Both the position numbers and the translations under genes were made by a program. Positions 1-7,566 of a DNA stretch of 18,825 nt are shown piece by piece. This DNA is from Verrucomicrobiales bacterium (GTDB lineage Bacteria; Verrucomicrobiota; Verrucomicrobiia; Verrucomicrobiales; DEV007). The notes under the pieces are model-generated. The model had not been told where the DNA came from. It saw only the letters and a program-made list of their open reading frames with translations, and ran no database searches. The stretch is taken from assembly GCA_013003335.1 (NCBI GenBank), contig JABDJT010000030.1, positions 1-18,825 on the forward strand, given 5' to 3'. Within the stretch, counting starts at the first letter, position 1, and every line of letters starts with the position of its first letter.

Positions 1-2100
1 CGTTGGATGGGTCCGGCGCGTGTAAAGCGGGCGATCGAGTTGTTGATTGAGGCCGGAAAATCGGCGGACCCGACGGCTCTGTTCAGTTACGCAAACTATC
101 CGACGACGGAATACCTGCTCCCGGCGAACCAGGATTTCGTGTCCTTCAATGTGTATCTCGAGACGGCGGATGCGTTCGGCCACTACCTCGCCCGGCTGCA
201 GAATCTCGCTGGCAACAAACCGTTGTTGATTGCGGAGTTTGGTGTCGATTCGAAGGGGCACGGGGAGGAAAAGCAGGCGGAGATTCTGAGCTGGCATCTC
301 GACGAAGCCTGCGCGGCGGGCCTGGCGGGTACGACAATTTTTGCATGGACGGATAATTGGAAGCGGGGCGGCGAAGCGGTGACCGGCTGGGATTTTGGGT
401 TGGTTCGTCGGGACGGGTCGGCGAAGCCGGCGCTGAAGACGGTTTCGGACCAGTGGGGGGACTTTGATTCCGCGGCCGATGGAGTCGAGTTGCAGAATCC
501 GCCAATGATTTCGGTGATTGTCTGCACGTATCGGGGCTCGGCCAGGATCGGTGAGTGCCTCGAGTCGTTGGAAAACCTGCGGTATCCGGATTTCGAGGTG
601 CTGGTGGTGAATGACGGCGCAGATGAGGCCGTGGCGGAAATCGTGAAGAGATTTCCCGCGGTTCGATTGATCGAAATTGAACACGGAGGGCTGAGTCACG
701 CGCGGAACGTTGGAGCCGAAAAGGCGCGCGGGTCGGTTTTCGCCTACACCGACGACGACTGCGTGGTGGATCGGCACTGGCTGTGGTGGATTGCGTTTGC
801 CTTTCAACAGAATCCGGAATTTTCCTGTGTGGGCGGTCCGAACATTCCGCCTCCGCCGAAGAATTTCGAGCAGGCGTGCGTCGAGGTTTCGCCGGGAGGA
901 CCGGCGCACGTTCTGATGACCGACCGCATCGCCGAACACGTGCCCGGCTGCAACCTGGCGGTCCGGCGCGAGGCTTTCATTGAGATCGGCGGGTTCAACC
1001 CGATTTTCCGAACGGCGGGTGATGACGTGGATTTTTGCTGGCGATTGATGGACTCGGGATTCGTGATTGGGTTTCACCCGGCTGCGTGGGTCTGGCATTT
1101 CCGGCGGTTCAGCATTGGTGCTTATTTGCGACAGCAAAGCGGTTACGGAAAAGCGGAAGCGATGCTGATTCCGCTTCACCCGAACCGGTTTGGTGACATT
1201 GGCGGGGCCCGTTGGCACGGGGCGATTTATGAGCCGGCCCGGCACCGGGGTCCGGACAGTTTTTCGCGAATTTACCAGGGGATTTTCGGGTATGAACCCT
1301 TCCAGGTCGTTTACGGCGGGAGAGGGGATTCGATTTTTGAATACATCGCGGGGACCATTCAGTGGTTGCTCGTCGCGTGTGTCCTCGTGGGGCTGGGTTA
1401 CTTTTCGTGGATTCCGGCGGTGGCAGGGATCCTGATGCTTCTCGTTTCGGCCGGGCGTGCCGTTCGGATCGGTTTCGGCGCTCCGGCGGATCGCGAATTT
1501 TCCGGATTTCCGGCCCGGGTCTGCCTGAGTTTCCTCGCGTGGGCCCAGCCGCTGGTGCGGAGTTTTCGACGATTCGCAGGCAGCTTGAAGCACACCCGGC
1601 TTCCCACGAGATTTCCCGAAGCGATCGGACCGCTTTTTCTACCCGAATTTCGCTGGCTGACCCGCTGGCGGCATTTCCGGTTTTGGAGCGAGGAAGGCAA
1701 AACGCGCGATGAATTCCTGGCCGAGATTCTTCACGGAGAAAGCCGGGACGATTTGTTGGTTCGGCCCGGGACGGGCTGGGAGGACTGGGATGTGGACCTG
1801 CCGGTCAGCCTGTTCTGGACGCTGCACCTCCGAACCGTGACGGAGTATCACGAGGGCGAAAACCGGCTGACGCGTGCGCGATTGGAATCCCGTCCGACCC
1901 TGCTGACGGTGGCCTGGAGGATTGCGGCGTTGATCCTCGTGTTCGTGTTCGGGAGGAGCGGAGAGTTGCTCAATCCGGTGGGAATCGGGTCGATGATCGC
2001 CGTGATTTTTCCCGAAATCTTCCTGGTTCGGGCATTCATCGTCGGAAAATCCTGCCTCCTTCGGGCGGCAGAACGGTGCCGGCTCAAGCGTGCGAAATAG
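1..2100 (+). CDS. Glycoside-hydrolase-like barrel fused to family-2 glycosyltransferase (5' partial)
   Basis: The frame is open from base 1, so the gene starts upstream; at least 699 codons are visible. The first 155 or so residues look like the C-terminal half of a TIM-barrel glycoside hydrolase: a strand ending in LLIAEFG (Glu codon at 235-237, the usual place of the nucleophile) and a later FAWTDNW strand. A GT2 domain of the GT-A fold follows, counting from the first in-window Met: SVIVCTY at about 168, DDD (metal/UDP-sugar site) at 249-251, GDD at 338-340 in the acceptor/base position, and QQSGYGKAE at about 376. Hydrophobic segments at about 445-490 and near the C-terminus point to an inner-membrane enzyme. 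By family knowledge GT2 enzymes add sugars to surface or exported polysaccharides; the barrel could trim or bind the same glycan. The substrate is unknown. The GT2 call is firm and the hydrolase call is moderate because it is truncated. Confidence 0.85.
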   Translation, partial: RWMGPARVKRAIELLIEAGKSADPTALFSYANYPTTEYLLPANQDFVSFNVYLETADAFGHYLARLQNLAGNKPLLIAEFGVDSKGHGEEKQAEILSWHLDEACAAGLAGTTIFAWTDNWKRGGEAVTGWDFGLVRRDGSAKPALKTVSDQWGDFDSAADGVELQNPPMISVIVCTYRGSARIGECLESLENLRYPDFEVLVVNDGADEAVAEIVKRFPAVRLIEIEHGGLSHARNVGAEKARGSVFAYTDDDCVVDRHWLWWIAFAFQQNPEFSCVGGPNIPPPPKNFEQACVEVSPGGPAHVLMTDRIAEHVPGCNLAVRREAFIEIGGFNPIFRTAGDDVDFCWRLMDSGFVIGFHPAAWVWHFRRFSIGAYLRQQSGYGKAEAMLIPLHPNRFGDIGGARWHGAIYEPARHRGPDSFSRIYQGIFGYEPFQVVYGGRGDSIFEYIAGTIQWLLVACVLVGLGYFSWIPAVAGILMLLVSAGRAVRIGFGAPADREFSGFPARVCLSFLAWAQPLVRSFRRFAGSLKHTRLPTRFPEAIGPLFLPEFRWLTRWRHFRFWSEEGKTRDEFLAEILHGESRDDLLVRPGTGWEDWDVDLPVSLFWTLHLRTVTEYHEGENRLTRARLESRPTLLTVAWRIAALILVFVFGRSGELLNPVGIGSMIAVIFPEIFLVRAFIVGKSCLLRAAERCRLKRAK

Positions 2101-2114
2101 CGACTAGTACAAGA

Positions 2115-2131
2115 AAAACCGCCGGGGTTTT
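2115..2131 (+). terminator. Weak intrinsic terminator candidate after the glycosyltransferase fusion
   Basis: Fifteen bases after the stop codon, AAAACC (2115-2120) can pair with GGTTTT (2126-2131) across a 5-nt GC-rich loop, ending in four T. The stem is short and partly A-T, so this is only a candidate. The larger palindrome at 2289-2330 could also stop transcription from this side. Confidence 0.35.
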
Positions 2132-2288
2132 GGATGGATTTGTCAGGTGGTTTTCACGAGCCGACTCCCCAATATCAGGAAAAATCGTTCCGCACTGTAT
2201 GTCCAAGGTTAATCCGTCTCATCGCCCCGGCGGGCAACTTTAGGTATACCAATTTCGAGGACGGGGTGTCACGGAAAATATGACAGAC

Positions 2289-2330
2289 CGAATGAACAGG
2301 GTTTGTTCGGCGAACAACCCTATTGATTCG
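2289..2330. repeat. Palindromic repeat, copy A (spans a stop codon, between convergent genes)
   Basis: This is an imperfect palindrome of 42 nt. Outer arms are AACAGGGT (2295-2302) and ACCCTATT (2317-2324) with one C/A mismatch. Inner arms are GTTC (2305-2308) and GAAC (2312-2315) around GGC. It is extended by CGAAT (2289-2293) pairing with ATTCG (2326-2330). It matches the copies at 7329, 12600 and 14679 in sequence and fold, with one base missing on the right of the internal loop. It lies between convergent genes and contains the last two codons and the TAG stop (2320-2322) of the minus-strand metallophosphoesterase. It may act as a bidirectional terminator or mRNA 3'-end hairpin, but there is no strong T tract. 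Confidence 0.75.
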
Positions 2331-4479
2331 ATTCGTCTTTTACGAGGAGGCGCGCCTCGACCGGAGTGAGTTTGCGTTCTCCCAGTTGAAGTTGCAGCCG
2401 TACATTCGATTTCGTTTTACCGTCCTGTACCGGGCGGAAAGTTCCGCGAATGATCGCGACCGGTTCGCTGAACGAAATGGATTGCGGCGGAATGATCCAG
2501 GGGCTGTCTTCGTCGATGGACTCGATCGCCAGCCGGGCTTCCGGAGGGATGGATGTCCGATCGAGGGGACCCCGTGACAGGCGGTCGAAATTCAGCTTCA
2601 ACTTCAACTCATCCCCGTCGGTGGAGTTCGGTTCGGTGGACAGTTCGAGAGTCCGGGAATCTTTTCCCAGCAGTTCGTGATAGAGGGAAATGATTTTTCC
2701 GTGGAGCGAGGTGTCGACCGCCTGCTCCATCCATGTTTCGTCAAACCGGTCGCCTTCCTTGCGAATTTCGAATTCATCCAGGATTTCTCCATCGATGGCC
2801 TTCGCCCTTACTTCGAGCCGGTTTCCCTCGATCGACACGAGCGTGTAGTGATTGCGGTCATAGGATTTGGCCAGGAGCGGACTGGGCAGGGATCCCCCAA
2901 CCGGGCCGCCTCCTCCCCCGGTGGTGATGTGAATCACCGGTTTTTTCCCGGGGGGGCCAATCGGGAGATAGCGGCGGTATTGGGGGTGGTGCCCGGTGAA
3001 AACCAGGTCCACACCGTGCTGTTCGAGAAGCGGGAGAAAATCTTCCTGTCCGAATTTTGGAATGCCGGCCCGGGTTGCTATCATCGGGACGTGCAATGAA
3101 ACGATGGTCCATTTCTTTTGATTGGCCTCAAGGTCCGCCTGAAGCCACGCCAATTGTTTTTCTCTCCCTGAGCGGCCGGAACCCGGTCCGTAGCTGTCGA
3201 GCACAACGAAGTGAGCGTCGCCCCAGTCGTAACTGTAATAATAGCCCTGCGGAGTCTCTTTGAAAAAGGTCGGGAAATAAGGACCGCCGTCGTGGTTTCC
3301 GTAAACCGGCCAGAAGGCGGCGTTCTTGAGATAGGGATAGCCGGGATCGAAAAAACCGGCTTTCCACTCCCCCCAAACATCTCCCCGGTCGACGAGGTCG
3401 CCCACGTGAATGACGAAGTCCGCATCTTCTTCGCCCATCCGGTCGAGCAACTGCTGCAGGCCGGGATGATAGCTTTGGGTGTCACCGATGACGCAGAATC
3501 GGATGGCGTTCCCCGCCGGAGGAGGAGTCTTGAATGTCCCGGCGGCAGATTTTTCTGCGCAGCGAACCTCGTATCCGATTTCGCTTCCCGGAGGGAGACC
3601 GGTCAGCTTGGCGGTGTGCAGGTGGCAAATTGTGTCCCGAACGGACGAGGTTTCCGGCTGCACCTGTGCGGAATACCCTTCGGCAGACACGAGCACTTCG
3701 CCCTTCTCGATTGCGCCTTGTGAAACCCAAAAGACGTTTGCTTTCCCGTCGCGGACCTGCGAAACCCACGGCCTGATGTGAAATGGGGTATCGCCCTCCA
3801 GCAGCGCCTCGCATTCAAGGATGTGGATCCTGGCCCTGGCCTGGTTGCCCATGGCCACGGGGTGAAAGTCCTCCAGCTTGCGGTAGGAAGCGATGGCCTC
3901 CTTCAGTTGCCCTCGTTTCTGGAAAATTCGGCCGATGTTGAGATTCGCCGTTGCGGAGAGATTGCCGGGCACATCCGGGATCGTTTCGACCTGGCGAAAC
4001 AGTTCGAGCGCCTGATCGGTTTCTTCCAGAACACCGTGGGCCCATGCGGCGTAGAGGAGCGCCTCGGCCCGGGTGTTGGGAGAGGCTTCAATCTCGGCGG
4101 CTGCCTCCAGAAGAATGGGGATGGCTTTCCGGTCGTCCCCGTCACGTCGCATGGCGTATCCCATTCGAAGTCGGGCGGTGGCCGCATCGGCCGGAGAGAT
4201 TGGATCGAGCTTCAGTATCTCCCGGTAGGTCGCGATTGCTTCCGGGAACCGGTTTTCCCGTTCGAAGCAGTATCCGATTCGGATCATGGGCAGTGCTCGA
4301 TCCTGCGGAGCGAGGCCTGGCAGGGCCGCTTCGAATTCGGGTCGGGCCTCGGCAAATTTGTTCGCGGAGAACAGCGATTCGGCGCGTTTCAACGGGGAGT
4401 CATCGCGTCCCGGCGATGTTGCGATGGCTGCGACGATGAGCAAGAAGGTTCCGCTGATGCCGGTGAGTTTTGCTCTCAT
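2320..4479 (-). CDS. Secreted TPR / purple-acid-phosphatase-like metallophosphoesterase
   Basis: 719 aa from the ATG at 4479, chosen because it opens a clean signal peptide (MRAKLTGISGTFLLIVAAIA); the open frame upstream has no signal-like character. After the signal come TPR-like helical repeats at about 25-230 (for example FPEAIATYREILKLDP), a fibronectin-like beta domain at about 235-325 as in purple acid phosphatases, then a calcineurin-type phosphoesterase. Metal motifs are GD at 332-333, GDLVD at 360-364, GNHD at 394-397 and GHHPQ at 496-500. The last motif departs from the usual GHxH, so one metal ligand may be changed. A beta-rich tail of about 150 residues follows. By family it would hydrolyse phosphate esters outside the cytoplasm; the substrate is unknown. 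It lies 70 bp behind the GT4 gene, probably in one operon. The stop codon falls inside palindromic repeat A. Confidence 0.88.
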   Translation of the reverse strand: MRAKLTGISGTFLLIVAAIATSPGRDDSPLKRAESLFSANKFAEARPEFEAALPGLAPQDRALPMIRIGYCFERENRFPEAIATYREILKLDPISPADAATARLRMGYAMRRDGDDRKAIPILLEAAAEIEASPNTRAEALLYAAWAHGVLEETDQALELFRQVETIPDVPGNLSATANLNIGRIFQKRGQLKEAIASYRKLEDFHPVAMGNQARARIHILECEALLEGDTPFHIRPWVSQVRDGKANVFWVSQGAIEKGEVLVSAEGYSAQVQPETSSVRDTICHLHTAKLTGLPPGSEIGYEVRCAEKSAAGTFKTPPPAGNAIRFCVIGDTQSYHPGLQQLLDRMGEEDADFVIHVGDLVDRGDVWGEWKAGFFDPGYPYLKNAAFWPVYGNHDGGPYFPTFFKETPQGYYYSYDWGDAHFVVLDSYGPGSGRSGREKQLAWLQADLEANQKKWTIVSLHVPMIATRAGIPKFGQEDFLPLLEQHGVDLVFTGHHPQYRRYLPIGPPGKKPVIHITTGGGGGPVGGSLPSPLLAKSYDRNHYTLVSIEGNRLEVRAKAIDGEILDEFEIRKEGDRFDETWMEQAVDTSLHGKIISLYHELLGKDSRTLELSTEPNSTDGDELKLKLNFDRLSRGPLDRTSIPPEARLAIESIDEDSPWIIPPQSISFSEPVAIIRGTFRPVQDGKTKSNVRLQLQLGERKLTPVEARLLVKDESNQ

Positions 4480-4549
4480 TCGACCATCGTGCCGGAATCG
4501 CCGCAGAAATTCCAGTTCCGTCGAATGACGCAAATGACTACCGGGTTTC

Positions 4550-5770
4550 CTACTTCGAAAGGTCGGCGATCGCATCGGCGAGCCGTGTTCCGCGGTCTTC
4601 CCAGCGAAACGCGGACGAGCATTTTTCGAAGGCGCTCGCACGCATTTGGTTCAGGTGATCGATGTCATCAATGGTTTCCACGATTCCATGGACCAGGTCC
4701 TCGGTGTTTCGCTCCAGCAGGATTTCTTCGGGCGATTGGAGCGGGAGACCGTCGACGGCGCACTCCAGACCGGCGATCGGAAGATTGTGAAACACGTAGT
4801 CGAGTTGCTTGAGCTTAAAGCCGCCGCCCAGTTCCTCGACGATCAGGCCCATTCGGGCGTTGAGCAGGTAGGGAGACATGTTTGGAACGGTCCCAACGAA
4901 ATTGACGCTGGGAAACCGCTCAGAAATTTGTGCACAGAATCGGGGATTCGTTTTTCCTACGATCTGCAGTTCGATTTTCGACAGAGCGAGAGGCAACGCG
5001 GCTTTCTCCAGAAAAATTTCCAGGTTCATTCGCTTCGCGATCCATTCGAACGAACCGCTCATGATGACCCGGCGGGGGATTTCTTCCGTGATCTTGTGAT
5101 CGGGATACACATCTCCGTGGTAGCCGGGCGTGAGGCAGAGATAGTTCTGCTCCGGGAAATTTTCCCGATAGGCATCGACTTCCGTATCCGTGATGGCTGT
5201 GACGAGATCCGCTCCGGCACACAATTCGTTTTCGAGCCGCGCATATTTTTCTGCGTCCCATTTCAAAATCGTCTTTTTCAGGAGTGGATCGCGCGACTTG
5301 CTGGCAATTTCACGTCGGATCTTGGCCTCGTGGTTGTGGGAAATGTAGATGATTCGTGGGCGGGGCCGGACTCCGTTGTGGAGATTTTTCTCGCGCAGCA
5401 CATGCAGCGCCCAACCAATGGCGGCATGATCAATGATCACTGCGTCCCAGGTTTCGTCGTCGAGAGCTTTGCGAAAGGCTTCTTCCGGCCCTCCATTTTT
5501 GAGCCGATAGGCGTCGCCGGGCAAACTGGTGAGAAGGCTGCCCAGCCGGCCACCCAGATCCGGGGTTCCGAGGCGCCAATTCACGCCCTGCTCGTCAGTG
5601 TATTCGGAAAAATGGGTGCCATCACCAACAGCTTGATCGCTGTTGTCGTGGGCGATGACAGTGAGCTCGACTCCAGCCTCGGCGAAAGAACGGATCAATC
5701 CGTCGGAATAGATCAGTTCACCGCTGTTAATGGGACGAGGATACTTGCGAGTAAGCCAGAGGCAGCGCAT
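4550..5770 (-). CDS. GT4-type glycosyltransferase (GT-B fold)
   Basis: 406 aa from the ATG at 5770. This start gives MRCLWLTRKYPRP, the typical first beta strand and loop of GT4/GT1 enzymes; the longer frame to 5830 would add about 20 residues of poor character from an AT-rich leader. The N-terminal half (SGELIYSDGLIRSFAEAGVELTVIAHD, split by a short loop) is the acceptor-side Rossmann domain. The C-terminal half has VIMSGSFEW, LQIVGKTNP, FVGTVPNM and a segment with EELGGGFKLKQLDYVFHNLPIAG-like residues, matching the nucleotide-sugar-binding Rossmann domain, followed by a C-terminal helix. There is no signal peptide, so it is cytoplasmic or peripheral at the membrane. By family it is a retaining glycosyltransferase for lipid- or protein-linked glycans; donor and acceptor are unknown. 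It is the first gene of a probable two-gene operon. Confidence 0.85.
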   Translation of the reverse strand: MRCLWLTRKYPRPINSGELIYSDGLIRSFAEAGVELTVIAHDNSDQAVGDGTHFSEYTDEQGVNWRLGTPDLGGRLGSLLTSLPGDAYRLKNGGPEEAFRKALDDETWDAVIIDHAAIGWALHVLREKNLHNGVRPRPRIIYISHNHEAKIRREIASKSRDPLLKKTILKWDAEKYARLENELCAGADLVTAITDTEVDAYRENFPEQNYLCLTPGYHGDVYPDHKITEEIPRRVIMSGSFEWIAKRMNLEIFLEKAALPLALSKIELQIVGKTNPRFCAQISERFPSVNFVGTVPNMSPYLLNARMGLIVEELGGGFKLKQLDYVFHNLPIAGLECAVDGLPLQSPEEILLERNTEDLVHGIVETIDDIDHLNQMRASAFEKCSSAFRWEDRGTRLADAIADLSK

Positions 5771-5950
5771 GGGATTCAAAAATCTGTGTTTGGATCGAGT
5801 TCGCGTGGTTAAAAATACCATAAAAACCAAAATTAAACAAACTTTTAGATTCGTACATTGCGAAAATTTGCAGAATTTAGATATCTCCTCTCGCGAATGA
5901 GAAAAATCGACGTTTTGCAGGGATTTCAGCGCGATCAGGACGGGCTGGTT
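5771..5950 (-). promoter_or_regulatory. AT-rich leader upstream of the GT4 gene
   Basis: This 180-bp gap is AT-rich at 5812-5885, in contrast to the GC-rich coding DNA around it, with A and T runs upstream of the GT4 start. It is the likely promoter region for the minus-strand operon. I could not place a convincing -35/-10 pair, and no clear terminator for the DUF1501 gene, which ends at 5951, is visible. Confidence 0.3.
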
Positions 5951-7324
5951 TTACACCAGTTCCCGGATCGGGCGCGAAGCAGTCATCGTGTTGAGAACGT
6001 CGTTGGATAGACCGTCCATCACGCGCACCTCGTTGAGGTCCAGCAGCGTATGCAGGATCGTGGCGGTGAGATTTTCCATCGTGACCGGGCTTGAGGCGGG
6101 TTCGCCGCCCCGCTTATCGGACTGCCCGACGATCTGGCCGGTTTTCAATCCGCCGCCGTAAAGCAGAAGCGGAGCAATTCTTCCCCAGTGATCCCGGCCG
6201 GCACGCTTGTTCATTACCGGGTTCCGACCCATTTCGCCACAGCAAACCAGCAGGATTTTTTCACCAAGACCGCGGTTCTCGCAATCCTCGATGAAGGCGG
6301 AAACCGCGTGATCAAACGGTGCGCCGACGTATTCCATGCCCTCGGTCATGGTGGCGTTGTTCTTGTCGGCGTGCATGTCCCAGACGAAATTCGAAGTAAC
6401 CGTGACGAATCCCGCTCCGCGTTCGCAGAGCCGCCGGGCCAGCAGCATCTGTTTCCCGATGGACTGGCTGTGATCCCGATAGCGTTGATGATTGTTCCAG
6501 ACTTTACGGATCGAATTCGGATTCACCAGCGGAGCGGTGTCGTATCTTGCGAGCGTTTTCGGATCTTCTTTCGAAAGGTCGAAGGCCTCGGAAATTCCCC
6601 CCAGGATCGTGTCGAATGCCTGCTCGTGAAATCCGGTCAATCCGCCTTCACCTGATCGGCCTTCGAGATTGCGTTTTACCTCGTCCAGGTTTTTCAGGAG
6701 CGACCGCCGGTCTTCCATCCGGTCGCGATCCATCCGCAGCGTCATGTCCGTCTGCATCGTGCCGCCTTCGCCGGGTTCAAAAGGCGCATAGGCTGCTCCG
6801 AGCGGACCGGCCGAAGCAAAATCTCCGAATTTTTTGATTTGTTCCATCGCCTCCGGGTTCACAGCCTTCGGATAAATCGCGATGTTTTTCGGCATACCGG
6901 AAACCGGATCGTTTGGTCCGGCAACACGGGTGTAGAGGGATCCAATATTTGCGCCGAGCGAGTTTTTCCCGACGATCGGCTTGATGTCGTGGCTGCCGGT
7001 GCCAGTGGTAAAAGAACGCACCACGGCTGTTTTGTGGGCCAGCTTCGCCAGTTTTTGAAACGTGGAACCGTAGGTGACGCCTGTGAGCGAGGTCGGAATC
7101 TCGCCGGTGGCGGAACGGATTCCCATGGGCTGATCCATTTTCGGATCAAATGTTTCGGTTTGCGACGGCCCACCGTGCATGAACACGAAAACGACCGATC
7201 GATCCTTGACCAGCCCGGAATTCCCGGACTTGGCGGCGAGGAATTGAGGCAGGGACATCAGGCTCCCGCCCAGGCCGAGACTGCCTACGCGAAGAAAAGA
7301 TCGTCTGTCACCGATTTGGATCAT
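5951..7324 (-). CDS. DUF1501 family protein with twin-arginine signal
   Basis: 457 aa from the ATG at 7324; a TTG at 7336 would add four residues but lies inside the palindromic repeat. The N-terminus carries a Tat signal, R7-R8-SFL followed by a hydrophobic stretch to about A31. DUF1501 landmarks are FMHGGPSQTETFDP (H50, D60), GEMGRNP at 363-369, GRDHWGR (D378, H379, W380) and the end PVTMENLTATILHTLLDL. The fold belongs to the alkaline phosphatase/sulfatase superfamily and the conserved D and H residues are its presumed metal ligands. The family is abundant in Planctomycetes and Verrucomicrobia, usually beside a DUF1549/DUF1553 cytochrome-type partner; none is adjacent here. The enzymatic activity is not established. 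It is divergent from the coiled-coil TPR gene. Length is normal for the family. Confidence 0.92.
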   Translation of the reverse strand: MIQIGDRRSFLRVGSLGLGGSLMSLPQFLAAKSGNSGLVKDRSVVFVFMHGGPSQTETFDPKMDQPMGIRSATGEIPTSLTGVTYGSTFQKLAKLAHKTAVVRSFTTGTGSHDIKPIVGKNSLGANIGSLYTRVAGPNDPVSGMPKNIAIYPKAVNPEAMEQIKKFGDFASAGPLGAAYAPFEPGEGGTMQTDMTLRMDRDRMEDRRSLLKNLDEVKRNLEGRSGEGGLTGFHEQAFDTILGGISEAFDLSKEDPKTLARYDTAPLVNPNSIRKVWNNHQRYRDHSQSIGKQMLLARRLCERGAGFVTVTSNFVWDMHADKNNATMTEGMEYVGAPFDHAVSAFIEDCENRGLGEKILLVCCGEMGRNPVMNKRAGRDHWGRIAPLLLYGGGLKTGQIVGQSDKRGGEPASSPVTMENLTATILHTLLDLNEVRVMDGLSNDVLNTMTASRPIRELV

Positions 7325-7328
7325 ATTT

Positions 7329-7371
7329 CGAAACAACAGGGTCTGTTCCTCGAACCCACCCTGTTGACTCG
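7329..7371. repeat. Palindromic repeat, copy B (just upstream of the DUF1501 start)
   Basis: 43 nt with a perfect 9-bp outer stem, CAACAGGGT (7334-7342) with ACCCTGTTG (7358-7366). A 2x2 internal loop follows, then GTTC (7345-7348) with GAAC (7352-7355) around CTC, with CGA/TCG flanks. It shares a 17-nt exact stretch, AACAACAGGGTCTGTTC, with the reverse complement of the copy at 12600-12642. It starts 5 bp upstream of the DUF1501 ATG on the minus strand, so in that transcript it would be a hairpin in the 5' leader, right at the translation start. Confidence 0.8.
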
Positions 7372-7474
7372 GAAAGCGTATCGCAGAACAAGTGCGGAGG
7401 GAAGTGCGTGTCTGCGTGTCGGTGCAACCTGTTCAACCCGAATGAGGGTTGCGTAAGGACGACGGATTTTAGAC

Positions 7475-7503
7475 AAGACAAGGAACCGATTTCGTGTTAT
7501 AAC
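7475..7503 (+). promoter_or_regulatory. Sigma-70-like promoter for the coiled-coil TPR gene
   Basis: AAGACA (7475-7480), a 17-nt spacer, then TATAAC (7498-7503), with an extended -10 TG at 7495-7496. Transcription would begin near 7510, leaving a leader of about 57 nt before the ATG at 7567. This also argues against the longer in-frame GTG start at 7408. Confidence 0.55.
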
Positions 7504-7566
7504 ACCCGTCCTTCCAACTCAGCCCTCTCCCTGAAGGATGCGTTGTGTGGGACTCCGAAACGCAAC

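Noticed and set aside
2201..2245. GCCC/GGGC mini-hairpin in the 2101-2319 gap as an RNA gene or riboswitch
   Set aside because: Only four base pairs and no conserved riboswitch core; nothing else supports an RNA here.
4480..4641. Longer N-terminus of the metallophosphoesterase reaching into the GT4 gene
   Set aside because: The added residues are Arg-rich and unlike a signal; the ATG at 4479 begins a proper signal peptide.
3778..4812. 344-aa plus-strand open frame opposite the phosphoesterase and GT4 genes
   Set aside because: It is a shadow of two well-supported minus-strand genes; its protein shows no recognisable domain and spans their intergenic gap.
4646..5812. 388-aa plus-strand open frame opposite the GT4 gene
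   Set aside because: Antisense shadow of a gene with clear glycosyltransferase motifs; no domain seen.
7434..7451. Small hairpin CAACCC/GGGTTG upstream of the TPR gene, with CTGTTC nearby, as another repeat copy
   Set aside because: It does not align in register with the 43-bp family (arm length, spacing and loop differ), and no T tract follows; likely chance.
7408..7566. Extended N-terminus of the TPR protein from GTG at 7408
   Set aside because: It lies upstream of the predicted promoter and would bury the signal peptide behind 53 residues.
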